A stretch of 64,000 bases of DNA, taken from NCBI RefSeq assembly GCF_005771435.1, contig NZ_VANI01000009.1, positions 62,001-126,000 of the forward strand, in the 5' to 3' direction. A program made the translations under genes and the position numbers. Positions 46,481 to 55,467 of this stretch are shown piece after piece. Within the stretch, counting starts at the first letter, position 1, and each line of letters starts with the position of its first letter. Source of the stretch: Microbulbifer harenosus. Its GTDB lineage: Bacteria; Pseudomonadota; Gammaproteobacteria; Pseudomonadales; Cellvibrionaceae. Under the pieces are notes generated by a model that worked only from the letters and a program-made list of their open reading frames with translations, was not told where the DNA came from and searched no databases.

Positions 46481-47203
46481 TTATTTCGTCAGCTCAAACA
46501 CCAGTTCCAGATTCACCGAAACCGAAGTCTCACCCACCGCAACCGGTGTGCCGGCGCTGTCTTTGGCGGAAGCCATTTCCGCGCGCATCATCGGACGCGG
46601 CATGCCACCGTGGCTGCCCTCAGAAATGCTCACGATTCTGCGTACCTTGGTGCCGAGTGCATCCGCATAGGATTCTGCGCGCGCCTGGGCCTGTTTCAGG
46701 GCTTTCTCGCGGGCTTCCGCCAGCAGGGGCTCCGGCTCACCGATGGAGAAGCTGGGGCCGTGAATCTGGTTGGCACCTTCCGCCGCGAGAAGGTCGATTA
46801 CCTTGCTCAGCTCATCCAGTTTGCGCACCGTAATATTTACATTGTTGTGCGCTTGATAACCCAGCAACTGACGCTCGCGATTGGGCTGATAGTCGTAGCG
46901 GGGCATGAGGTTGATGCCGCTGGTTTGTATGTCCTTGTCGTCGATACCGGCCTTTTTGATGGCTTTCATCAGTTTGTCCATCTGCGCGGCGTTAGCCTGC
47001 ATCGCCGCGTCGCTTTCGCTCGCTTCGGTAATTACGCCTGCAGAAATATTCGCGATGTCCGGTGCACGGCTGGCTTCCGCCTGGGATGAGATGGAAATCA
47101 GCGTGCCGGAAGGGCGCTTGTCGGCATCGCTGCCACAACCGGTGGCGAGTATAGCGAGACCTGCAAGCAGGCCAGCGGAAAACAGTTTCATAGTCTTTTG
47201 CAT
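46481..47203 (-). CDS. SIMPL domain lipoprotein (DUF541)
   Basis: 240 aa. Signal peptide with lipobox ILATGCGS (Cys23). The mature part is a SIMPL/BP26-type domain: ISISSQAEASRAPDIANISAGVITEA, IKKAGIDDKDIQTSGINLMPRYDY, GYQAHNNVNITVRKLDELSKVIDLLAAEGAN, KALKQAQARAESYADALG. Homologues form periplasmic oligomers with no settled function. AAGGA lies a few bases before the ATG at 47203. Confidence 0.88.
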   Translation of the reverse strand: MQKTMKLFSAGLLAGLAILATGCGSDADKRPSGTLISISSQAEASRAPDIANISAGVITEASESDAAMQANAAQMDKLMKAIKKAGIDDKDIQTSGINLMPRYDYQPNRERQLLGYQAHNNVNITVRKLDELSKVIDLLAAEGANQIHGPSFSIGEPEPLLAEAREKALKQAQARAESYADALGTKVRRIVSISEGSHGGMPRPMMRAEMASAKDSAGTPVAVGETSVSVNLELVFELTK

Positions 47204-47270
47204 GGCGAATCCTTAATATTGCCAGTAACACTTGTTGACGACGCGTATTGTTGCGCCGGAAAGATGAATA

Positions 47271-48449
47271 TCAGGTGAATAGACGTTCGAAAGTTTCTTC
47301 TTCAGGGTGGTAGAGCGCAAATCCAAGTCGCAGTAATTGCTGGCGGCGATCGCAGAGTACATTTTTCTGCCGCAGTTCCGCCTGCAGTGTTTCCGCGTTT
47401 TCCGCACTGCCGCAGCGGAAGGTGAAAAAATGCCCGTGGCCGTTTTCCAGGTCGTGGGCGATGAGGTTGCCGCGATTCAATAGTGGATGATCGGCGGCGT
47501 CCATGGCGGCGAGAAAGCGCCGCTGATTGCCCAGTACGTATTTGTGGATGCTCGCCACGGTGATGCCTTCGCGCTCGTACAGGTCCAGCACCGCCAGCGC
47601 CTTGTACAGCGGCGAGTAGTCCATGGTGGCGCCGGCGAAGCGCAGCCAGTTGTTGCCAAAGCCCACACCCTCCGCGCGGTTTTCCAGTTCCGCCATTTCC
47701 GCAAACCAGCCGGTGTTGAGCGGGCGCAGCTGGCAGTCGCGGGGGATGGTCATAAAACACATACCTTCGCCCGCGCCGAAGTATTTATAGGAGCCTGCGG
47801 TGTAGAACACCTTGTCGGCAATGGCGGAGAGATCCGTAGGGCGGGCAAAGAACGCGTGGTAGCCGTCGATCACCATCTGGGTGGCGTCCGGTTTGCGTGC
47901 GGCTAGTTCCAGCAAATTGGGGAAAGCGACCCCGGAATCGAAAAACACCTGGCTGGCGTAGGCCAATTGGTAGTTGCCACTCTGCAGCTCCTGCTCGAAG
48001 CGCTGGGGCAGGGTGGCGAATGGCCGGGTGGCAATGCGCACCACATCCACATTGGGGAGCTCTTCCAGGCGCAACAGCTGGCGGGAGAAGCTGTAAAATT
48101 CTCCATCGGTGGTGAGAATGCGCAGGGGCTTATTCAGATCGAGCGCGCTGATCAACCGGTACACCAGCTCGTGGGTGTTGGGTGCCAGTGCAATCTGCTG
48201 CGGCGCCGGAAGGTTCAGGGCCGCGGCGATACCGCGCTGGAAGGCGGGGATCTTTTCACCGAAAATCTTCTCCCACTTGCTATCGGCCATCTGCGCCGCG
48301 TCCTGCCAGTAGGCGTTGATGGCCTCCAGGGTGACGTCGGGCCAATAGTGGTGAGAGTGGCACGCCATATGCAGAACCGGCAGGTCGCATGTGGCCGGGG
48401 CCGCCTTTTGGGCAGCCTGTAAAAAATGACGATAGTATTTTTGGTACAT
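47271..48449 (-). CDS. Kynureninase-like PLP enzyme (class V)
   Basis: 392 aa PLP-dependent enzyme of the aminotransferase class V fold. It opens LHMACHSHHYWPDVTLEA, has a PLP-aspartate segment MVIDGYHAFFA and the likely Schiff-base Lys in AGSYKYFGAGEG, which recalls the CSYKYLNGGPG motif of kynureninases. Some kynureninase N-terminal residues are different, so true activity on kynurenine is not certain; an unrelated C-C or C-S lyase is possible. The frame runs back to 48554, but the ATG at 48449 fits best. Divergent from gloA. Confidence 0.7.
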   Translation of the reverse strand: MYQKYYRHFLQAAQKAAPATCDLPVLHMACHSHHYWPDVTLEAINAYWQDAAQMADSKWEKIFGEKIPAFQRGIAAALNLPAPQQIALAPNTHELVYRLISALDLNKPLRILTTDGEFYSFSRQLLRLEELPNVDVVRIATRPFATLPQRFEQELQSGNYQLAYASQVFFDSGVAFPNLLELAARKPDATQMVIDGYHAFFARPTDLSAIADKVFYTAGSYKYFGAGEGMCFMTIPRDCQLRPLNTGWFAEMAELENRAEGVGFGNNWLRFAGATMDYSPLYKALAVLDLYEREGITVASIHKYVLGNQRRFLAAMDAADHPLLNRGNLIAHDLENGHGHFFTFRCGSAENAETLQAELRQKNVLCDRRQQLLRLGFALYHPEEETFERLFT

Positions 48450-48535
48450 TTCGCGCTGGTAACTTTTTGTCGGGTGGCTAAAGTAGCCATCTTGTTGATG
48501 TACGGGGATTGTAATCCCACAAAGGAGACGTTGCA

Positions 48536-48976
48536 GTGGAATATTTACACACAATGGTGCGAGTCACCGATCTCGAAGAATCTCTGGAGTTTTATTGTGA
48601 CAAGCTCGGTCTGTACGAGGTCAGCCGCACGGACCACGAAAAAGGGCGCTTTTCACTGATCTATCTTGCCGCCCCGGGGGATGCCGATTCCGCCAATGAT
48701 GAAAAACGCCCCTGCCTGGAACTGACCTACAACTGGGATCCGGAGACCTACACAGGCGGCCGCAACTTCGGTCACCTGGCCTATGGCGTAGACAATATCT
48801 ACGAAACCTGTCAGCGGCTGATGGATATGGGGGTGACCATCAATCGCCCGCCGCGGGACGGTTATATGGCGTTTGTGCGCTCGCCGGACAATATTTCCAT
48901 CGAGTTGTTGCAGAAAGGGGACCCCCTGGAGCCGCAGGAACCCTGGGCTTCCATGGAAAACACCGGAAGCTGGTAA
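48536..48976 (+). CDS. gloA: Lactoylglutathione lyase (glyoxalase I)
   Basis: Detoxifies methylglyoxal by isomerising its glutathione hemithioacetal. 146 aa from a GTG start: MEYLHTMVRVTDLEESLEFYCDKLGL. Metal ligands are His5 (LHTMVRV), Glu in LELTYNWD, His in FGHLAYGV and Glu in SIELLQKG. The length and single-domain form match the short Ni-type enzymes. The divergent region with the kynureninase-like gene is only 86 bases. Confidence 0.95.
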   Translation: MEYLHTMVRVTDLEESLEFYCDKLGLYEVSRTDHEKGRFSLIYLAAPGDADSANDEKRPCLELTYNWDPETYTGGRNFGHLAYGVDNIYETCQRLMDMGVTINRPPRDGYMAFVRSPDNISIELLQKGDPLEPQEPWASMENTGSW

Positions 48977-48996
48977 GCAGATTTCACAAGTAAGCA

Positions 48997-50118
48997 ATGA
49001 CTGAAGTGGCGATAGTGAAGAAGCAGAGAAGCTGTGTGATCCTGGCGGGTGCCAATGCGGCGCGCCGGGTAAGAGATGAGGGGTTGCGCCCGGATGGTAT
49101 TTCCACCCTGGTAGGCGCGTCCGGGGGGCCCAAGTGGCTGTGTATCAGCCAGCTCGACCGGGTGTTGATCGGTGAGTTTTTTCGTGAACGAACTGCGCCG
49201 ATCGCGACCCTCGGCTCCTCCATCGGCAGTTTCCGCAACATGTGTTACGCCACCTCCAGCCCCATGGCGGCGCTGGAAACACTGGAATACGGCTACGTAA
49301 ACCAGACCTACGACAGCGCTCGGCCGACGCCGGCGGAGATCACTGCCGCCGGCGAGCGGATACTGCGGGATGTCCTCGGCAGCCGCGGGGCTGAAGAGGT
49401 GGCGGGCAACCCGGTGTGGCGCAGCCATTTCGTCACCGTGCGCGGTCGCGGACCGCTGGCCAGTGAAAAGAAAGCGTTGCTGGCGCCGGCGTTGCTGGCG
49501 TCCGCCCTGGCCAATGCCGTCAGTCGTCGCAGCCTGCGCGCCTTCTGGGATCGGGTGGTGTTCCACTCCGGCGCCAGCCCCAGTGTGGATTTTCGCAACC
49601 TCTATACCGTAAATACCGCGCTCAATGCGGAAAACGTATGTGCGGCGGTGCTGGCATCCGGCTCCATTCCTCTGGTTATGGCCGGAGTGCCGACCCCCGC
49701 TGGAGCACCGGTTGGCAACTATCGGGACGGGGGTATCACCGACTATCACTTTGACCTCGGCTTCGAGCACCCGGACGGGCTGGTGCTGTACCCGCACTTT
49801 TTCCCCTATCTGGTGCCCGGCTGGTTCGACAAGAGTTTTCGCTGGCGCTGGGTGCGCGGCGGCGCCATGCAGAATGTGATCCTGGTGGCGCCGTCGCCGG
49901 GCTGGGTCGCGAAGTTGCCATACGGCAAGATCCCGGACAGGGACGACTTCGTGAAGCTCTCTACCGAGGAGCGTCTGCGCTACTGGAACGCAGTAACCGA
50001 GGCGGGCAAACAGGTTGCAGAGGATTTTTACGAATTGTGGCAAACTGGCGCCATTGCCGATGAACTGATCGAAGTCGGTGGTGATCAGGCGCTGCATAAG
50101 TTGGCGCTATCTGCCTGA
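48997..50118 (+). CDS. Patatin-like phospholipase
   Basis: 373 aa protein of the patatin/esterase family. Nucleophile elbow GSSIGSFRNM (GxSxG), Asp of the catalytic dyad in YRDGGITDYHF (DGG), and an oxyanion-type glycine stretch GASGGPKW. No signal peptide is visible, so it is likely cytoplasmic or peripheral. It starts 20 bases after gloA and may be co-transcribed. Lipid substrate unknown. Confidence 0.82.
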   Translation: MTEVAIVKKQRSCVILAGANAARRVRDEGLRPDGISTLVGASGGPKWLCISQLDRVLIGEFFRERTAPIATLGSSIGSFRNMCYATSSPMAALETLEYGYVNQTYDSARPTPAEITAAGERILRDVLGSRGAEEVAGNPVWRSHFVTVRGRGPLASEKKALLAPALLASALANAVSRRSLRAFWDRVVFHSGASPSVDFRNLYTVNTALNAENVCAAVLASGSIPLVMAGVPTPAGAPVGNYRDGGITDYHFDLGFEHPDGLVLYPHFFPYLVPGWFDKSFRWRWVRGGAMQNVILVAPSPGWVAKLPYGKIPDRDDFVKLSTEERLRYWNAVTEAGKQVAEDFYELWQTGAIADELIEVGGDQALHKLALSA

Positions 50119-50182
50119 GTGCCTCCCAAAGTCTAATGCGCGTACGCCTGGCGGCGCGCTCACTACGATTTTGAGCGGCGCC
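50119..50182. repeat. Copy B of a short dispersed repeat
   Basis: Counterpart of 1026-1091, begins at the end of the patatin gene and ends at GGCGCC. The second half folds as GGCGCGCTC against GAGCGGCGCC with one bulged base. It lies 31 bases before the GntR start. Confidence 0.5.
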
Positions 50183-50213
50183 ACTAACTCAATTGTGAAA
50201 GACGGGCCCGCCA

Positions 50214-50888
50214 GTGATAGACGCCGAATTTACCCAGCCGCAGGAAGAGTTCCGCACCACCCAGGAGCGTGTTTACTACCAGGTGCGCGATGCCATCCTG
50301 CGGGGCCAGTTCCTGCCGGGCAGGGCGATTACCATTCGCGGTCTGGCGGAGCAGCTGAACTGCAGCCCGATGCCGGTGCGCGAGGCGCTGCGTCGCCTGA
50401 CGTCTGAGCGCGCGCTGGAACTGTCGGACACCCGCCGGGTAACCGTGCCCACCCTGACCCGGGAAAAACTGGATGAAATCTGTGCAGCCCGCGTTGCGCT
50501 GGAGTGCCAGGCAGCGGCGCAGGCACTGCCATTCGTAGGGGAAAGCGAGATCGCGACGTTGCGCGCGCTGGATGACCGGATCACCGCAGCGCTGGCCAAA
50601 CACGACATTCAGGAATACGTCACTGGCAATCTGGAATTTCACTTCACCCTGTACCGGCTCGGTCGCCCCTACATCATCCTCTCACTGATCGAAAGCCTAT
50701 GGTTGCAGACGGCACCGCTGCAGCATCTGGTGTTCCAGCGTTTCGGTGTGCAGGAATTGCCGGATCGCCATCAGGATCTGATCCGGGCTATCGCTCAGAA
50801 AGATGAGCTGCGTGTACGCACCGCCATTCGCCAGGACATTGAAGAAGGCCTGGGTTCCATTTCCGCCGAAGAGTTGTTGCCGACCTGA
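50214..50888 (+). CDS. GntR-family transcriptional regulator (FCD/FadR type)
   Basis: 224 aa from a GTG start. N-terminal winged helix: YYQVRDAILRGQFLPGRAITIRGLAEQLNCSPMPVREALRRLTSERALE. C-terminal FCD ligand domain: LDEICAARVALECQAAAQAL, EFHFTLYRLG, and LPDRHQDLIRAIAQKD, which carries the metal-binding histidine. Such regulators usually repress catabolic genes in response to organic acids. Its targets may include the polyamine-type operon at 60216, whose promoter has a GntR-like palindrome, but that link is a guess. It overlaps the next gene by one base. Confidence 0.88.
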   Translation: MIDAEFTQPQEEFRTTQERVYYQVRDAILRGQFLPGRAITIRGLAEQLNCSPMPVREALRRLTSERALELSDTRRVTVPTLTREKLDEICAARVALECQAAAQALPFVGESEIATLRALDDRITAALAKHDIQEYVTGNLEFHFTLYRLGRPYIILSLIESLWLQTAPLQHLVFQRFGVQELPDRHQDLIRAIAQKDELRVRTAIRQDIEEGLGSISAEELLPT

Positions 50889-51196
50889 TGTTCAGTTATC
50901 TCCATATCGTTTTACATCTGCTTGTACCACTGGCCATTGCCTGGTTTTTCTTTCGCGATGAATGGAAAAAAGCCGCACTGTTTATGTTGGCCGCAAACCT
51001 GGTGGACCTGGATCATCTGCTGGCCTCCCCGATGTATGACCCCAATCGCTGCAGTATCAATTTCCATCCATTACACACCATGTTTCCGATCTCTTTTTAC
51101 GGGGCCATGATATTCCTGCCGTGGAAGCCTGTGCGCTGGCTGGGTATCGGCCTGATTACCCATATGTTGCTGGATGCCATCGACTGCGGCCTCTGA
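50888..51196 (+). CDS. DUF6122 small membrane protein
   Basis: 102 aa integral membrane protein; the ATG overlaps the TGA of the GntR gene (TGATG), implying translational coupling. Three hydrophobic stretches are seen (IVLHLLVPLAIAWFFF, ISFYGAMIFLPW, IGLITHMLLDAI). Conserved His/Asp residues in HIVLHL, LVDLDHLL and THMLLDAIDC suggest a metal-dependent membrane hydrolase of the YdjM/YbcI type. Matches DUF6122 by pattern; function unknown. Confidence 0.75.
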   Translation: MFSYLHIVLHLLVPLAIAWFFFRDEWKKAALFMLAANLVDLDHLLASPMYDPNRCSINFHPLHTMFPISFYGAMIFLPWKPVRWLGIGLITHMLLDAIDCGL

Positions 51197-51339
51197 TTCC
51201 TGCGCATTTTTTTGCGTAAGTGTTCTGTTTTCGCCAAAACTTGACGGTTTTCTCCCGATTGCGGAACGGGACATTTTTTCCTGCGCTGATGAATATAGTC
51301 TGGATCTGCAAAATAAAAATCAGCTAACAGGAGCATTTT

Positions 51340-52205
51340 ATGCAGAAGACTTCGTCGCGGCCGTTGACGGCCGCAATTCCGCACTGGGTACTCACATTGT
51401 TGTTGCTTGGGGCTGGGCAGGGCGCATTTGCCTGCATTTCCTCCGAATCGGAATCTAACGACGCCGAGTCCGATGCCGACGGCCCGGTCTGCTCGGAGCA
51501 GACCGTCAATGGCAATATCGCCAATCGCCGGGATCAGGACTGGTACTACTTCAACATCAACCAGGCGGCCAGCCTGAATATTTCCCTCGACCATGCCAGT
51601 GGCGATGATTTTGACTGGCATCTGTATGACCCCTCACAAAAACTCTACAGTGCTGAGACGGGCAATCGCCCGGAAGCGGCCAGTGTCAACGTCGGTGGAG
51701 CCGGTCTCTACACCCTGAAAATCACCCGCTACTCTGGAACCGGGTATTACGCTCTCGACGTGGACGGTATTCCTTCCGGTGGTACCAGCAGCAGTAGTAG
51801 CAGTGGTGGCAGCAGTAGCGGCGGCAGCGGTGGTGGCTGCAGTGTCGGTTCGCGGCCGTCAAAGCCGGGTGGGCTGACCAGCTATCTGAGCGGCAGTCAG
51901 GCGGATGTCTGCGTGAGCCAGAATGATCCAGGCGTCCTGGTGATGGGGGGCGGCAGCGATGTGGATGATGCCTTCACCCGCCGGGTGAAGCCGCGAATTG
52001 GCGGTGGCGACGTGGTGGTGCTGCGCACCTCCGGCAGTGATGGCTACAACGATTACCTGATGGGTTTGCTGGATGCAGATTCCGTGGAAACCCTGATGGT
52101 AGACTGGACCCAGTTCGCCAATAGCGAAAAAGCAACGTGAATTTCATTGCTGCCATTGAGCGCTCCTCTTCCGACTACCACCTCAGTGAGTGGTTCGACG
52201 AGTAG
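51340..52205 (+). pseudogene. Broken extracellular PPC-cyanophycinase gene
   Basis: An open frame of 266 codons ends at 52140. Signal peptide (LLLLGAGQGAFA), PPC domain (about 50-145: DQDWYYFNINQAASLNISLDH, GLYTLKITRYSGTGYY), a Ser/Gly linker (149-168), then the start of an S51 peptidase (VLVMGGGSDVDDAFTRRV, DVVVLRTSGSDGYNDYL, FANSEKA). After the stop, a -1 frame continues plausibly (NFIAAIERSS and LSEWFDE) to another stop at 52205. The segment with the expected GGDQ, and the catalytic Ser domain, are missing. So it has a frameshift and an internal plus 3' deletion. An intact family member lies at 58587. Confidence 0.7.
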
Positions 52206-52526
52206 CTTTCCCGCCTCGGCATAGCCGGGCGCTCGACGCTGTTTAGCGTGCCGTCGAGCACAGGGAAGCTATACGTCGGAATTCCTTCCGTATCGTTTGC
52301 TCTCCACAATCTACCAGGATTTACGTGTGGCCTGAATTGCTCAGGTGCTGGCTCGGGCCCGTCGTGCGGCTTCCGGCTGGTCATAACGCGTGTACCTGCA
52401 GTCCCGTCCGGCTTTGCGTCATTGGCGCACCCAGTGCCCATGATTGTCTGAACAGCACAATCACTGCCATGAATAACAAGCATTGCCAATGCAACACAGG
52501 GCGAGACGCCCGGAAGGGGAATCAAC
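52206..52526. other. Leader region before the TonB receptor gene
   Basis: 321 bases without a supported gene. It holds a strong hairpin at 52231-52259 (GCTCGACG ... CGTCGAGC, with a nested CGCT/AGCG). It may also hold eroded remains of the preceding cyanophycinase. GGAAGGGGA at 52511-52519 is the ribosome site of the next gene. No clear promoter was seen. Confidence 0.5.
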
Positions 52527-55386
52527 GTGGATAATAAGAAGCAACATCACAGAACAGGTCTCTACAACGCGATCCATCTGGCGCTCGGCTGTTCGCTGGT
52601 CAGTGTCGGCGCCGTTGCCCAGGAAAAGCCGGTGGAAAGCACCGTCGAAGAAGTTTTGGTTACCGGTACCCATATCAAGGGACTCGATACCGAGGGCGCG
52701 GTGCAGGTCGTGCAGATCAATCGCGACGATATCGCAGCGTCCGGTGCAACGTCACCCATCGAAATCCTGCAGCAGCTGACCCAGACCGGCGGCGGCAGCG
52801 GAACCTTTTCCACGGCTACCGGCGGTCCGCTGTCCAGCAATACCCCGGTGGGGGCCGCGGGTGTTTCCCTGCGCGGCCTGGGCGCGAGTTCCACACTGGT
52901 GCTGGTGAACGGTCGCCGCGTTTCCGTGAGTTCCTTCGCCAAGGGACAGGAGTCGTTTGTGGATGTGAACTCCATTCCGCTGTCCGCGATTGAACGCGTG
53001 GAAGTGTTGCCCAGCGGCGCCGCCGCCACCTACGGTGCCGATGCCGTGGCCGGTGTGGTGAACTTCGTTCTGCGCGATGACTTTGAAGGCAGTGAAGTTA
53101 CCCGTGACCCACGGCAACTCCACCGCGGGCAGCGATGAAGGCAAATACAACCTGAACTGGGTGTGGGGCAACAAAGGCGAGCGCAGCCACACTATGGTGG
53201 TGGTGGATCTGTTCTCCCGCAATGCCATGTACGATCGCGACCGCAAACTCACGGCCAATTCCGTGCGCCCGAGCCAGCAGGGGATTTACCCGAGTTTCAA
53301 TGACATATATTCGATGTATTACGACCAGACTGAGGGGCCTGAAACCGGCGGTTGTCCGGAGGATCAGTTTGGATCGGGAAGACTGGGCGAATATTGCGAG
53401 TTCAATACCAACTCGTTAGTGGCCACACAAGACGAATACGAAAGTGCCAGTGTCGTGGCAACATTCAACTACGACATCTCAGACAAGCTGGAGTGGTTCA
53501 ACAACTTGATGCTGCAGACCAACACTTCTCGCGGTACCTCGTCACCGGCGAACTTCAGCTATGTGCCGGTGGATCCAGAGAGCCCGCTTTGGCCGGATGC
53601 GCTCAAGGCGGATATTGTCGAGGAAGGCTCATTCAGCCCGGATGCTCCTACCAGTGATTTCAGTGATTTTTACGGTTATCCGATTTATGCCTGGGGCAAA
53701 TTCCCCGATCCCCGTGCCGTTGAAGTGGAAAGCACATCCGTACGCTTCCTCAGCGGTCTGCGCGGTGAACTGGGTGGCTGGAGCTGGGAAACCGCACTGA
53801 ATATCGGCCGCGCGGAGTCAGATCAGCGCGGCCTGTCCGGTCTGTATAAATCCGAAGGGTTCATCAATGCCCTGGTCGGTAACCTCTGTTCCGATGGGTC
53901 GCTGGTGAATCGTTGGGATGTGAATTTGCAGACGCCGCGTAGAACGAGTTATGGCGCCGGCGAAACCTGTGAAGACCTGGGCAAAACTACTGCCTGGTAC
54001 AACCCTTTCAATGGCCAGGCCAAGCAGGTGGATGCCATCGACCAGTTCGTGCGCACCGATGCCCGTCGCAGTGGCGAATCCAGCCTTTACGCCATCGACG
54101 GCAATATTTCAGGTTCGTGGATCGAGTTGCCTGCGGGCGCCATCCAGGTGGCATTCGGTGGTGAATTCCGCCGCGAATCCGTGGCGGACACACCGTCCGG
54201 TGATGCCATTTCCACCACCCTGAATCCCGAGCCGATTCTTGGTTTCAGCTCCACCTCCGCCGATGCCGCGCGCAACCAGTGGGCGCTTTATATGGAACAG
54301 ATGATCCCGCTCGCGGCTAACACGGAACTGCAACTGGCGCTGCGCTACGACCATTACGACAGCTTCGGCGGCGATGCCAATCCGAAACTCGCCCTGCGCC
54401 ATGCCTTCAACGACGCGATCATTTTCCGCAGCAACTGGTCCACGTCCTTCCGCGCACCGTCGTTGGCACAGGTCGGCGCGGGCACGCTGCTCTCCAGCTA
54501 CACCGTGGACTGCAGTGTGACGCCGGAGGCCTGTGACGGATTCGACGACGAAGACGGTGAGGCACTGTTTTCGGAAGAAGTGAGCAACAACGACCTCAAG
54601 CCGGAAACTGCCACCACCTGGGGCATGGGTTTTCTGCTGAAGCCCGGCAAGGACACCGAAATCAGTATTGACTATTGGAATATCGAGCACGAAAACCTGA
54701 TTGGCGTTGAGGAAGATGACTTCATTCTGCGCGCTCTTGCTGGCGATTTTCCAGTCGTGGGCGAGGGCGACTTAGCCACCGGTCAGCCGGGCCTAGAGGT
54801 CGCCAACGGCTTTGTGGTGGATGCCCACTTCCAGCTGGCGAACCTGGGCTGGCAGAAAACCAGCGGTGTGGATATGGCGTTCACCCAGTATTTCGATACC
54901 GAAAACTGGGGCAGCTTCCGCTTCACCCTGGATGGCACCTACATGGCCGAGTTCGACAAGCTGCCGTCTGAGGCGCTGGGCATCGTGAGTGAAGCGGGCA
55001 ACTACACCTACCCACGCTGGCTGGCCAACAGCTCGCTGCGCTGGCGTATGGAGGATTGGTCCACCACGCTGTTTGCGCGCTACACCCACAGCTATGCCGA
55101 TGACCCCAGCCCACGTGTGCTGGAGGCAATCCAGGAGCCGGGAGCCGAGTATTTCCTGTCCCGCGTTAACTTTGACAAGAACGGCGATGTGGAAGTGGAC
55201 AAGTGGCTGGTGTTTGACCTGAGTGTCAATCGCGAATTCAGCAACGGCAGCTGGCTGAGCCTGCGGGTCAATAACCTGTTGGATGAAGAGCCGCCGCTGG
55301 TGCTGGGTACCAGTGCCAACGTGGATAACTTTAACCACAACTCCATGGGGCGTTTCTACACCCTGAGTTATACCCACGCCTTCTGA
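52527..55386 (+). pseudogene. TonB-dependent outer-membrane receptor, split by a one-base frameshift
   Basis: Frame 1 (52527-53138, GTG start) gives signal peptide, TonB-box region (EEVLVTGTHIKG) and plug domain (VSLRGLGASSTLVLVNGRRV, IPLSAIERVEVLPSGAAATYGADAVAGVVNFVLRDDFEGSEVT). Frame 2 carries on from VTHGNSTAGSDEGKYNLNW to the barrel end (GRFYTLSYTHAF) with the C-terminal Phe. One extra C in the CCC at 53101-53103 explains the shift: without it the text reads VTVTHGNS. Total would be about 950 aa. Either a real mutation or a sequencing error. The subfamily resembles receptors for peptides or oligosaccharides; the neighbours suggest a beta-aspartyl peptide. Confidence 0.85.
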
Positions 55387-55467
55387 TCGGCGTCCCACAG
55401 GAACTGATCACGGCAGGTGCGCGGTTTGCACCTGCCGACAATTTTCAACTTACTGCGGTGCTATTTC

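Noticed and set aside
51781-51840. AGCAGTAG-type tandem repeats as a CRISPR or VNTR
   Set aside because: They are codons of a Ser/Gly linker in a protein-coding frame, with no spacers.
52175-52525. 116-codon minus-strand frame in the TonB leader
   Set aside because: No ribosome site or family signature; covers the hairpin and pseudogene tail.
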